A stretch of 64,000 nt of DNA, taken from positions 1 through 64,000 of the forward strand of contig CAINOE010000105.1 in assembly GCA_903851415.1 (NCBI GenBank), in the 5' to 3' direction. The DNA comes from an uncultured Rhodopila sp. (lineage in GTDB: Bacteria; Pseudomonadota; Alphaproteobacteria; Acetobacterales; Acetobacteraceae). The notes below the pieces were generated by a model. It did no database searches, was not told the DNA's origin, and saw only the letters and a program-made list of their open reading frames with translations. The position numbers and the translations under genes are program-made. Shown in pieces: positions 8,924 to 16,402 of this stretch (its first letter is position 1; each line of letters begins with the position of its first letter).

Positions 8924-9026
8924 GCCGGGGCGTTGCAAGCCGTGATGCGCCATGAACAATCGGCTTGGCGTCGCTCCACTTCGGAACGACGGTAAAATGT
9001 CATAAGCAAACAAATGGGACAGGACG

Positions 9027-9524
9027 ATGAGTGAAGTCAAAAGCCTCGCTGGCCGCCGGAACGTCAGCGTCACGGGCGGACTGACCGCGGGCTTCGTCGC
9101 AACCGTCGTACTGTCCCTTCTGATGATGGGCAAGTCCGCGCTCGGCCTGATGCCCGCGTTGAACCCGATCGGCGATCTCAACCACGTTGCGTCATCGTTT
9201 GTCGGGATGGAGCTGCCCTCGCCGTTTGGCTGGGTAGCACATTTCTTGATCGGTACGGTGGTCTGGGGCATCGCCTACGCCCTGTTGGAGCCGTATCTGC
9301 CGGGACCGGCCGTCATCAAAGGGGTTGTCTTCGGCATTTTCGCCTGGTTGGCGATGATGATCGTGTTCATGCCGGTTGCCGGCCACGGGCTCTTCGGCGC
9401 AGCGCTCGGCCTGCCCGCCGTGGTTGCGACGCTGGGCCTGCACCTTGTCTACGGCGCCGTCCTCGGCGTGACGTACCCGAACGTATCCGGGCCGCCGGCC
9501 AGGTCGGAGGTCTGGCCGGGATAG
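9027..9524 (+). CDS. DUF6789-like inner membrane protein
   Basis: 165 aa with about four hydrophobic helices: GLTAGFVATVVLSLLMMGKS, then VAHFLIGTVVWGIAYALLEP, then GVVFGIFAWLAMMIVFMPVA and LHLVYGAVLGVTYP. The pattern of GFxAT in helix 1 and WVAHFxIGT in helix 2 resembles DUF6789 family proteins, whose function is unknown. AGGACG precedes the ATG. Preceded by a pair of dyads at 8880-8923. Confidence 0.75.
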   Translation: MSEVKSLAGRRNVSVTGGLTAGFVATVVLSLLMMGKSALGLMPALNPIGDLNHVASSFVGMELPSPFGWVAHFLIGTVVWGIAYALLEPYLPGPAVIKGVVFGIFAWLAMMIVFMPVAGHGLFGAALGLPAVVATLGLHLVYGAVLGVTYPNVSGPPARSEVWPG

Positions 9525-9748
9525 GGCCTGAACCGTCCATCAGATCGACTTATGACTGATACCAGCGTGGCGGGCGCAGGGCCGCCTTCCACGCCTTCCG
9601 TCGTGACGGTGGACGCCATCGACCAGTCCGGCGGCACCACCCAAGCCCGCTGCGGCGGTTGAGCGCTGTCCGGGCCTGGCGGATCGGCCATTCGCGACGT
9701 TCACCCGACCCGTCGCTGGGGAAGGACAAATGGGTCGTCGCTTCAAGG

Positions 9749-9895
9749 TCACGACCGTAGACGGCGGACGGCCCATCCGATGCCTGCGACCAGCGCCAGC
9801 ATGCCGAACCCCGCCCATAGGGTGCCGGTCAGCACGACGGCTGCAAGGAACAGGATAACGGCGGCGATGACGAAGTATTTGTTCTCGACCAGCAT
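9749..9895 (-). CDS. Small membrane protein, unknown
   Basis: About 48 aa from ATG 9895 with GGAG 6 nt upstream; an in-frame start at 9937 is less likely. One or two hydrophobic segments (YFVIAAVILFLAAVVLTGTL and FGMLALVAGIGWAV) end in a basic VRRLRS tail. No family recognised. Confidence 0.55.
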   Translation of the reverse strand: MLVENKYFVIAAVILFLAAVVLTGTLWAGFGMLALVAGIGWAVRRLRS

Positions 9896-9969
9896 TGGGG
9901 ACTCCAACGGCGCCCGTCGCGCCGACCCTGACATCATAATGAAACAAAATCATTGAACAGTCCAGGCTT

Positions 9970-10079
9970 CATCGATCGCTCATTTTGGTCACCCGGCCTC
10001 TGGATCATGGCCGGAGGCTTGTGACAATTACGCCGCCAATATAGGCGGCCCGGGGCTGCCTTGCCAATAAGGAAGGACA
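9970..10079 (+). promoter_or_regulatory. Conserved leader, copy A, with hairpins and dyad-like start
   Basis: About 110 bp immediately upstream of the 10083 gene and clearly related to 15749-15860 on the opposite strand. In order: CGCTCATTTTGGTCACCCGG (a degenerate dyad at 9977-9991), GCCTCTGG, a hairpin GCCGCC-AATATA-GGCGGC (10032-10049), then CCTTGCCAATAAGGAAGGAC, in which CCTT pairs with AAGG and the AAGGAAGG serves as the ribosome binding site of the 10083 gene. The two hairpin stems keep pairing between copies while loop bases differ, suggesting a structured 5' leader. Confidence 0.6.
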
Positions 10080-10082
10080 CAC

Positions 10083-10424
10083 ATGTTCAAAGCGACGCTC
10101 AGAAAATCGGCCATCGCGCTGGCGATGGCCGCTGTGTTTGCACCGGCTGTCGTGTCGGCGGCGGAACTGACAGCGTTCGACAAGGCGGAGCTTGACCAGC
10201 TTTCGCCCGCACTTCGGACACAGGTCGAAGCCAGGCTGACGTCCGGCCAGACCGTGCGGGGTATCGTGGAGACGATACTGCTGAATCAGATCTCGCAGAT
10301 CTTTGCCAGCGGCGAGGTCACAGCAATCGATTTCGAGAAGGGCATGGCGGTCTGGCAGGGGCCGAACGGCGATATCAAAGTCCTGCCCTTCGACATCACC
10401 ACGCTGCAACTTCGCAACACCTGA
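10083..10424 (+). CDS. Small exported protein, unknown
   Basis: 113 aa with a signal peptide (KSAIALAMAAVFAPAVVSAA) and a mature part of ~85 aa including ELDQLSPALRTQVEARLTSG and FEKGMAVWQGPNGDIKVLPF. No family recognised. GGAAGG lies 7 nt upstream of the ATG, inside the leader hairpin region, so translation could depend on leader structure. Followed at 37 bp by the DUF1269 gene, possibly the same transcript. Confidence 0.7.
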   Translation: MFKATLRKSAIALAMAAVFAPAVVSAAELTAFDKAELDQLSPALRTQVEARLTSGQTVRGIVETILLNQISQIFASGEVTAIDFEKGMAVWQGPNGDIKVLPFDITTLQLRNT

Positions 10425-10461
10425 TCCCGACCAGCTTCATTCCCGGTAAAGGACCTTCACC

Positions 10462-10977
10462 ATGAGCGATCTCGTTTTCATCGCCTTCGACAACGAACAA
10501 CAGGCAGAGGAAGTGCGGACCAAGATTCTGGAATTGCAGCAGGAGTATCTCATCGATATCGGCGATGCCGTTATTGCCACGCGGGATGAGAAGGGCCGCA
10601 TCAAGCTGAACCAACTGTTCCACACAACGGGCGCCGGCGCGCTGTCCGGCGCGTTCTGGGGCATGCTGATCGGCTGGATCTTCCTGATGCCCTTCGTGGG
10701 CGCCGCGGTTGGCGCCGCGGGCGGCGCGGTCGGCGGTGCATTGACCGATGTCGGCATCAGCGACAACCAGATGAAGCAGGCGGCCCGGGATGCGTTGCAG
10801 CCGGGCAAGGCCGGCCTGTTCCTGCTGATCCGCAAGATGACCACGGACAAGGTTCTGGCCGACCTGAAGGGCGTTGGCGGCACCGTGATCCGCACCTCGT
10901 TCGATCACGCCAAGGAAAACGCGCTGAAGGAGGCGCTGGCTGGCCACCTGCCGCCGGCATCGCAAATCCCGGCCTGA
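10462..10977 (+). CDS. DUF1269 domain membrane protein
   Basis: 171 aa. The layout is typical of DUF1269: an N-terminal alpha/beta part (DLVFIAFDNEQQAEEVRTKI), a Gly/Ala-rich hydrophobic hairpin (GALSGAFWGMLIGWIFLMPF, GAAVGAAGGAVGGAL), and a C-terminal part with PGKAGLFLLIRKMTTDKVLA and GGTVIRTSF. Such proteins are often stress-associated; biochemical role unknown. AAAGGA precedes the ATG. Confidence 0.85.
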   Translation: MSDLVFIAFDNEQQAEEVRTKILELQQEYLIDIGDAVIATRDEKGRIKLNQLFHTTGAGALSGAFWGMLIGWIFLMPFVGAAVGAAGGAVGGALTDVGISDNQMKQAARDALQPGKAGLFLLIRKMTTDKVLADLKGVGGTVIRTSFDHAKENALKEALAGHLPPASQIPA

Positions 10978-10988
10978 ACGGCGACTGA

Positions 10989-11018
10989 GCGCGTCCACCC
11001 AAGCGACGGTGGACGCGC
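10989..11018 (+). terminator. Strong hairpin, probable terminator
   Basis: GCGCGTCCACC pairs perfectly with GGTGGACGCGC around an 8-nt loop, starting 12 bp after the DUF1269 stop. It is followed by CTTCGGG rather than a run of T, so it may be Rho-assisted. Confidence 0.65.
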
Positions 11019-11145
11019 CTTCGGGCCGTTGTGGCGCCTGCTGACGGCCACCGGCGCGTGATCAACATGAGCAGCAGCGGCGTTGACCGGTGCAACTTCC
11101 TTCGTCGGCACAAGACCGAAACAGAACAGCAACGAGCAGGACGCC

Positions 11146-12477
11146 ATGCTGCCCTATAACCGCAAAAGCCGTCGTATTGAAGCCATCGTTGCATTCGGTA
11201 TGGCGGCCGTTCTGCCGCTCGTTGCCCGGGCGCAGAGCACAAGCGCCGGTCTCGCAACGATTGCCGCGGCCCAGGGGCAGCGGGCCACCGGCGTCACCGG
11301 CCAGTTCCAGCGGCAGACCGGAACGGTGCCGCAGCCGACCGCGGACGCCACCGATTTCACCGCCGACCTCTTCAGCGGCTACAACAAGCTGTACGACGAC
11401 TACACGGCATTCAAGAACAAGCTGAACACCGACTACAACCTCAGCTTCTCGATGCAGTCGTCCTATTTCCTGCAGTCGGCCACGCCCAATGGCGGCCCGC
11501 CCGTGTCGTTGTTCGTCTACTCACCTTCGATCACCTGGACGCCATTCAACAACGCCACCTGGGGCAGTGGTCAGGTCAACATCGCCTTCTCGCAGAACCA
11601 GTATTGGAGCGGCACGACCACGGCCGCGCAGCAGGCGCGTATCGGCACCATCACGGCGCCAAACGACTGGAGTTCCAACGGCTACACCTGGTCGCAGGTG
11701 AGCTACACGCAGACGCTGCCCGGCAAGCTGAGCTGGCTGTCGATCACCGGCGGCCAATACGGCTTCGGCGGCTTCGACGGCGACCTTTATGCCGGCAACG
11801 CCCAGACCAACTTCATTTCCTATGCGCTGGCGCAGAACGCCACGCAGACCTACCCGAACGCCGGCGTCGGCGGATACCTGACCGCATCGGTGCCAAACAC
11901 GACGCTGTCATTCAACGCCGGCTTCCAGGGGGCCACCGACGTGGCCGGGCGGCAGTTGTCGACCCAAGGCTACCAGACCGGGAAATACGCGTGGTTCGGC
12001 AACGCGCTATGGGCGCCGAACGTGCCGGGGATGGGCGCCGGCAGCTACAACGTCCTGGTCTACTACCAGCCGTCGGTTCCCATGCAGCCCGGCCAGTCCA
12101 CCGGCGTTTCGTTCGCCATGTCGCAGGCGCTGAACAAGAAATACGGCTTCTTTGCCCGGGCCAACTACGCCAGCGGCAGCATCCTGCAGATCACCAGTTC
12201 CTTCGGCGGCGGCGGCATTGTCAACGACCCGTTCGGCCGCCATCCGAACGACCAGCTTGGCCTCGGCGTGTTCCTGAACCGGGGCAACAGCGATGCCATC
12301 GGCGGCGGCTCCGTGACGCCGCGGCTGTGGGAGTACGGCACGGAACTGTATTACAACTACACGCTGATGAAGGGGCTGCAGATCACGCCGGATGCGGCGG
12401 CGATCCTCAACCCGGTGCTCGCGCCGAACCATGGTGCGGAGTACATCTTCACGCTGCGGCTGACCTCGTTCCTGTAG
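11146..12477 (+). CDS. OprB-like outer-membrane porin
   Basis: About 443 aa from ATG 11146, with a signal peptide ending near LPLVARAQS. The mature part alternates polar and hydrophobic residues with many aromatic and Gly turns (NLSFSMQSSYFLQSA, GYTWSQVSYTQTLPG, GTELYYNYTLMKG) and ends in an aromatic/hydrophobic strand (YIFTLRLTSFL), as outer-membrane barrels do. It resembles carbohydrate-selective OprB porins in length and in the GFGGFDGDLYAGN-like region; specificity unknown. Convergent with the triheme cytochrome gene. Confidence 0.7.
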   Translation: MLPYNRKSRRIEAIVAFGMAAVLPLVARAQSTSAGLATIAAAQGQRATGVTGQFQRQTGTVPQPTADATDFTADLFSGYNKLYDDYTAFKNKLNTDYNLSFSMQSSYFLQSATPNGGPPVSLFVYSPSITWTPFNNATWGSGQVNIAFSQNQYWSGTTTAAQQARIGTITAPNDWSSNGYTWSQVSYTQTLPGKLSWLSITGGQYGFGGFDGDLYAGNAQTNFISYALAQNATQTYPNAGVGGYLTASVPNTTLSFNAGFQGATDVAGRQLSTQGYQTGKYAWFGNALWAPNVPGMGAGSYNVLVYYQPSVPMQPGQSTGVSFAMSQALNKKYGFFARANYASGSILQITSSFGGGGIVNDPFGRHPNDQLGLGVFLNRGNSDAIGGGSVTPRLWEYGTELYYNYTLMKGLQITPDAAAILNPVLAPNHGAEYIFTLRLTSFL

Positions 12478-12522
12478 CGCAAATACGCGTCGGACCATCC
12501 GCCTCGCGGGCGGACGCAGATG

Positions 12523-12550
12523 CCTCCCGGTCACGCAGTAGACCGGGAGG
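12523..12550. terminator. Bidirectional terminator hairpin
   Basis: CCTCCCGGTC pairs with GACCGGGAGG around an 8-nt loop, midway between the converging porin and cytochrome genes, so it can serve both. Confidence 0.65.
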
Positions 12551-12558
12551 TCGTCGCT

Positions 12559-13845
12559 CTACTGCGGCGCCGTGCTTGCCTGCATGGCGAAGATCATCGC
12601 CGGTGTGACGTTCGGCGACGCGTCGTTACCCCAGCTCGTTCGCACGTAGTTGATGATGTCCGCCAGTTGCTGCGCCGTCACGCCGTTGAGCTGCGACGAC
12701 ATCGGAACGCGACCGAAATGCCCGGGCAGCCCGCCGACGGTCGCCCGCACGACATTCGTCGGATCCGGCGCCACGACCAGCGCATTGCCGCGCAATGGCG
12801 GTCCGCCGCCTGTTGCGGCGGGCTTGCCATTGCCCTGCGGGCCGTGGCACTGGCCGCAGTTGTTGACGAACAGGGTCGCGGCTTCCGGCCGGGCAAATGA
12901 AACGGGTGGCGCGGTCGAGACCGTCGATGTTTCCGCCGCCACGGACTTCAGATAAACCGCCGCCGCCATCAGGTCGTCATCCGTCAGGTGCTTCAGGCTG
13001 TTGTGCACCACCTCCGCCATCGGGCCCTCGGCGACCATGCGGGCATTCTGGCCCTTCTTGAGGAAGGTCACCACCTCATCGTCGCTCCAGGTGCCCAGGC
13101 CGGTCTGCTTGTTGGCCGTGAGGTTGGTCGCGAACCAGTCGCCGATGCGTCCGCCGGTCAGCCGTTCGCTCCTCTCGACCGCGCCCATGAAGTTGCGCGG
13201 GTCATGGCAGGCGCCGCAGTGACCAAGGCCTTCAACGATGTAGGCGCCGCGGTTCCAGGTCTCGTTGCGCTTCGGGTCTGGCACATACGTGCCGGGGGTA
13301 AAATACAGCTCGTTCCAGGCCAGCATTGTCGCACGGATGCTGAACGGGAAGTCCAGGTGGTTCACGTCGACCGGGTAGATCTGCTGCGGGACCGTCGAAA
13401 GGAAATCGTAAATCGCGTCCGAGTCCGCGCGGGTCGTCCTGGTGAAGAACGAATACGGCATGGCCGGATACAAATATTCGCCGTTCTTCTTCACGCCGTT
13501 GTGGAGTGCGTTCCAGAAATCATCCTTGGTCCAGGTGCCGATGCCCGTCGCCGGGTCGAAGGTGATGTTCGGACTGATCAGGTGGCCGAAGCCGGTATTG
13601 ATTCGCAGGCCGCCGCCGTACTCGCCGCCCTCGCTGGAGCTATGGCAACTGATGCAGTCGCCCATCCGCGCCAGATACTGACCGCGGGCAACCTGTTCCG
13701 CACCCGGCGTGTCGGCGGCTATTGCCGGCTGGGCAGCGAGCAGTATCGGCGACACCGCCACGGCCAGAGGACGCAGCATGGCCGAAAACTGCGCGAATTC
13801 GTTGCGCGTGCGGGAGGGTTTGGCTGCTGCGGTCGCATTCCTCAT
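12559..13845 (-). CDS. Triheme cytochrome c, AdhB-like dehydrogenase subunit
   Basis: 428 aa with a signal peptide and three heme c sites: GDCISCHSS, GHCGACHDP and CGQCHGP. Spacing and sequence match the cytochrome subunit of membrane-bound alcohol, aldehyde or gluconate dehydrogenases of acetic-acid-type bacteria, which carries electrons from a periplasmic dehydrogenase to ubiquinone. No dehydrogenase gene is adjacent, so it is an orphan here. GGAGG lies 6 nt before ATG 13845; upstream in-frame starts are ignored. A dyad (13911-13925) lies 66 bp upstream. Confidence 0.85.
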   Translation of the reverse strand: MRNATAAAKPSRTRNEFAQFSAMLRPLAVAVSPILLAAQPAIAADTPGAEQVARGQYLARMGDCISCHSSSEGGEYGGGLRINTGFGHLISPNITFDPATGIGTWTKDDFWNALHNGVKKNGEYLYPAMPYSFFTRTTRADSDAIYDFLSTVPQQIYPVDVNHLDFPFSIRATMLAWNELYFTPGTYVPDPKRNETWNRGAYIVEGLGHCGACHDPRNFMGAVERSERLTGGRIGDWFATNLTANKQTGLGTWSDDEVVTFLKKGQNARMVAEGPMAEVVHNSLKHLTDDDLMAAAVYLKSVAAETSTVSTAPPVSFARPEAATLFVNNCGQCHGPQGNGKPAATGGGPPLRGNALVVAPDPTNVVRATVGGLPGHFGRVPMSSQLNGVTAQQLADIINYVRTSWGNDASPNVTPAMIFAMQASTAPQ

Positions 13846-13910
13846 GGTTTCCTCCAGCCTGACTGTTTGGGTGATCTTCCCGGATTTTGCGTTCTCCGGA
13901 AGTCCTTGAG

Positions 13911-13925
13911 TGCTCAAACTGAGCA
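13911..13925. promoter_or_regulatory. Perfect-arm dyad TGCTCAAACTGAGCA, putative operator
   Basis: Both six-base arms match the consensus exactly. Centre is 73 bp upstream of the cytochrome c start on the minus strand. The flank ACGC before the dyad (minus strand) is shared with the copy at 8909. Confidence 0.6.
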
Positions 13926-14113
13926 GCGTCTTCCTTAAGGCTGCGGACCGTGCGCCGCACTGTTGGACGCACTCACGTTGCCGCATCGTTGCCACCGCAC
14001 GCTTCGCGCGTTAGGTCCGGCTTTAATCGATCCGGCGTTGTCCGGCATGACCTGGAAAGACACCGCCGCGATGACTTCGCCCGGGGTATTCGGGCATGGA
14101 TCCGCTGGCTGCC

Positions 14114-14128
14114 CGCTCATTTTGAGCA
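14114..14128. promoter_or_regulatory. Dyad CGCTCATTTTGAGCA
   Basis: One arm mismatch. It sits right where recognisable yhiM-like sequence begins, with the gene's 5' part missing, so it may be a displaced promoter element or a mark of the rearrangement. Confidence 0.5.
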
Positions 14129-14129
14129 T

Positions 14130-14981
14130 CGGCCGCGTGGACGCGCGCGTATTCTATCCGGCGTCGGGCTATGCGGGCGCGGCGAGTACGGCGTGGTTCG
14201 GCTATCATCTTTGGCATAACGACCCGGCGCCCTATGCCTTCGTCGCCGGGCACGTCGTCTTCGGCCTGGGCTGCATCGCCGGCTGCGTGTCGACCGTCGC
14301 ACCGGCATCCTGCAAGTTCGCGGCGATCCCGAGCCATGCCCATCCCGCTCCGGCCGCGCCGGCGCCAACACCGGCCTGGGCCGCGGCCGTGGCACGCATC
14401 CTTTATGCGCTGCCGGTGATGATTGCCGCAATCGCCCGGGCGTTCGCGCTGCCGTTGGCATGGCAGGACCAGCCGCCACATTCTGTTGCCGGCCATGTTC
14501 TCGGTGGCCTCGCCGCTATCTGCACCTGCCTGATCGGGCTGGTTTTCAGCGTGGTACGGCAGGAGCAGGGGTCCTGCAGCGACGTCGACCGCTACCTTTG
14601 GCCCATCGGCACTGCCACCATCGGTCTCGGTTGTATGGCGGCTGGCTGCTGGCGACGGCGACCAACCCGCTTTTCCTGGCCCCGGGGTGGGTGCTCCCGG
14701 GCCCGGGGCTGGTCTGCTGGTCCATCCTGTCGAAGACGTGGCTGCTTGCAGCCAACTGGCGACGCACGCCCGGGTGGATCAGCCACATCCCACTGATCCC
14801 GACCTTCACCGCGCTGCTCTGCCTGTTCATGGCCGCGTTCCTTTTCCAGGCCGAGACCCGGGACCCGGGATATTTCATTCCGGCGCGCGTATCCGCCGGC
14901 CTCGGCGCGATCTGCTTCACGCTGTTCTCGATCGTGAGCCTGCTGGAAAGCGGGGCGACCCGGCCGGGCGGCGGCCGTTAG
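14130..14981 (+). pseudogene. yhiM-like (DUF2776) membrane protein gene, truncated and frameshifted
   Basis: Matches recalled E. coli YhiM over most of its length: FVAGHVVFGLGCIAGCVSTV, SVAGHVLGGLAAICTCLIGL, then in another frame LVCWSILSKTWLLAANWRR and YFIPARVSAGLGAICFTLFS. YhiM is a polytopic inner-membrane protein linked to acid resistance. Two lesions are visible: the first ~75 residues are absent, and the reading frame changes near 14630 (after IGTATIGLG, resuming at LYGGWLLATATNP). A sequencing error could explain the frameshift but not the missing start. Confidence 0.8.
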
Positions 14982-15144
14982 TCTCGTGGAGCGGTCTGCG
15001 CCAGCACAAGCGGCTTTGCGCGTCCGACAAACATGAGCCAGCGGCGGCGGCGCCATGGCTGGCGCCGCACGCCATGCCCGGATCGGCCGACGGGCTGTCG
15101 CATCAAGCCAAAGCCGGCGCCAGGCATCGCGTCCCGGGGGCTGC

Positions 15145-15164
15145 CCGGCGCGGAACGGCGCCGG
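15145..15164 (-). terminator. Hairpin after DUF992 gene
   Basis: CCGGCGC pairs with GCGCCGG around a 6-nt loop, directly next to the stop codon at 15167 of the minus-strand gene. No T-run; terminator function is inferred. Confidence 0.45.
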
Positions 15165-15166
15165 AC

Positions 15167-15649
15167 TCAGGGCACGTAAGTCAGGGAAATCGTTGCGATG
15201 CCGGCCGCCAGGTTGAAGCCCGTGGTGCCCTCAACGCTGAGCGGCTGGAGCGAAATCGTCTTGTTCGACCCGCCCACCAGGAGGTTGGCGGCGCCGCCGA
15301 CGCCGGCGGTCGCGCCAGCCGTCACCCCGCCGTAATCGCCAGCCAATGCGCCGGGCTCGAGATCGGCGGTCGGCGACAGCACGGCCCAGGCGAGCACGCC
15401 GCTCTGAAGATAGCCGATGTCGACGCCGAACTTCGAGATCGTTCCTTTGTAGTTGCCAATCTTCGTACCGTCGACGCTGCTGTAGGTGCAGTTCAGGTCA
15501 CGCGTCGCGCCAAACACGAAGCCCCAGCCGCTGGCGACATGGCAGGTCAACAGGCCGGTCTTCACTGCAAAATCCGCCCGTGCCGGGGCCTGCAGCATGA
15601 GCGATCCCACCGCCAGGCTGGCAGCGGCGAGTATGGTTTTGGGGAACAT
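15167..15649 (-). CDS. DUF992 family exported protein
   Basis: About 160 aa with signal peptide (ILAAASLAVGSLMLQAPARA) and a mature part matching DUF992: AVKTGLLTCHVASGWGFVFG, RDLNCTYS, then GKFGVDIGYL-like and ATISLTY segments. These are small beta-rich alphaproteobacterial proteins of unknown role. ATG 15649 follows GGAG by 10 nt; an in-frame start at 15676 is less likely. The conserved leader copy B lies 100-210 bp upstream. Confidence 0.82.
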   Translation of the reverse strand: MFPKTILAAASLAVGSLMLQAPARADFAVKTGLLTCHVASGWGFVFGATRDLNCTYSSVDGTKIGNYKGTISKFGVDIGYLQSGVLAWAVLSPTADLEPGALAGDYGGVTAGATAGVGGAANLLVGGSNKTISLQPLSVEGTTGFNLAAGIATISLTYVP

Positions 15650-15748
15650 GGCATTAAATCTCCAGTTGTCATGCAATTGCGGTTGGCATCAGGCGCGATT
15701 GCGTGGGTCTCGAAGGGTCGCTTGTTACGGTATAACTACGACGATTCC

Positions 15749-15860
15749 TGTCCTTCCTTCTTGGCAAGGCAGCCGGCCGGCCGCCTGTTTGGCGGCGCAA
15801 CTTTCACCAAGCTGCCGGGGGTAAGCCAGAGGCCGGGTGACCGAAATGAGCGCGCGATGG
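15749..15860 (-). promoter_or_regulatory. Conserved leader, copy B
   Basis: Minus-strand counterpart of 9970-10079. It shares CGCTCATTTCGGTCACCCGG, CCTCTGG, the hairpin GCCGCC-AAACA-GGCGGC and CCTTGCCAAGAAGGAAGGAC. The loop sequences and the stretch before the first hairpin differ, while both stems are kept. Unlike copy A, no start codon follows the AAGGAAGG; the DUF992 start is 100 nt further on with its own ribosome binding site. Confidence 0.6.
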
Positions 15861-15970
15861 GACCCGAACTGTACGACGGTTCGGTTCAAGCTTGCGGCGT
15901 CGGTCTTTTTCCGCGTGGCTTTCGGCACGCCAGTGGTCCCACCGGGCCAAAGGTTCGTGGTTCTCCAGGG

Positions 15971-15985
15971 CGCTCGAAATGAGCA
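15971..15985. promoter_or_regulatory. Dyad CGCTCGAAATGAGCA
   Basis: Two arm mismatches to the consensus. Located ~55 bp before the cydB-like remnant. Confidence 0.4.
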
Positions 15986-16040
15986 GGCACCACCAAACTT
16001 TCCGGGCTGAAGGGGCAGCATGCGTCTGGCGACCGGCAAT

Positions 16041-16205
16041 ATGATTCCGTACAGCCTGACCGTCGGCAGTGCCGCCGCCCCGGAGGTTTCGCTTTCGTTC
16101 CCGTTCTGGGGTGCGGGGATTTTCGTGCTGCCGATCGTCGCGGTCTACACCGGCGTCGTCTACCGGGTGTTTCGCGGGAAGCACGTCGTGCACTACCGAG
16201 GTCCA
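16041..16205 (+). pseudogene. C-terminal remnant of a cytochrome bd oxidase subunit II (cydB/cioB-like)
   Basis: The translation NMIPYSLTVGSAAAPEVSLS, then GIFVLPIVAVYTGVVYRVFR and GKHVVHY, fits the last helix and tail of CydB/CioB (known pattern: P-x-LT-x-x-x-AA-P, then a helix ending Y-x-VFRGK). Only ~55 residues remain of a ~340-residue protein, and there is a stop just upstream (16008), so it is a relic. It lies between two dyads (15971 and 16222). An ORF of 86 aa through it (16020-16280) is not taken as a gene. Confidence 0.7.
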
Positions 16206-16221
16206 ACCGAGCCTGCTTGCG

Positions 16222-16236
16222 TGCTCATTTTGAGCA
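16222..16236. promoter_or_regulatory. Perfect dyad TGCTCATTTTGAGCA, putative operator for marC
   Basis: Identical to the copy at 8555. Centre ~174 bp before the marC start and directly downstream of the cydB-like relic. Confidence 0.6.
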
Positions 16237-16402
16237 GGTTACCCAACACGGCAAGGGCGCCGTGCTGTACCGCGCAATGATTGGCCGCCCGGGATTCGTG
16301 AGTACCGTGTTCGGCATTCGCTACGATGGAATTTTGGAGAGTTCAGGTGAAACCGGTCCCTGACGAAGGTTTTCTGACAGCCTCGCGGCTCGCTTCGAAC
16401 AG

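Larger units (their letters stand above)
8399..9026. other. Non-coding region with clustered dyads
   Basis: About 630 bp with no convincing gene on either strand. It carries a perfect dyad (8555-8569) flanked by two extra TGCTCA half-sites (8544 and 8576), and a pair of near-perfect dyads (8880-8894 and 8909-8923) whose centres are 29 bp apart. It lies between the paralogue B start and the 9027 gene, so it should hold both promoters. Confidence 0.6.

Noticed and set aside
13911..16236. Integron attC-like sites or CRISPR repeats
   Set aside because: Copies are 15-bp dyads at irregular spacing of hundreds of bases, without attC core sites or spacer regularity.
16020..16280. An 86-codon ORF as an independent small gene
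   Set aside because: Its first two thirds are a CydB C-terminal relic and the rest runs through a dyad, so it is treated as a remnant.
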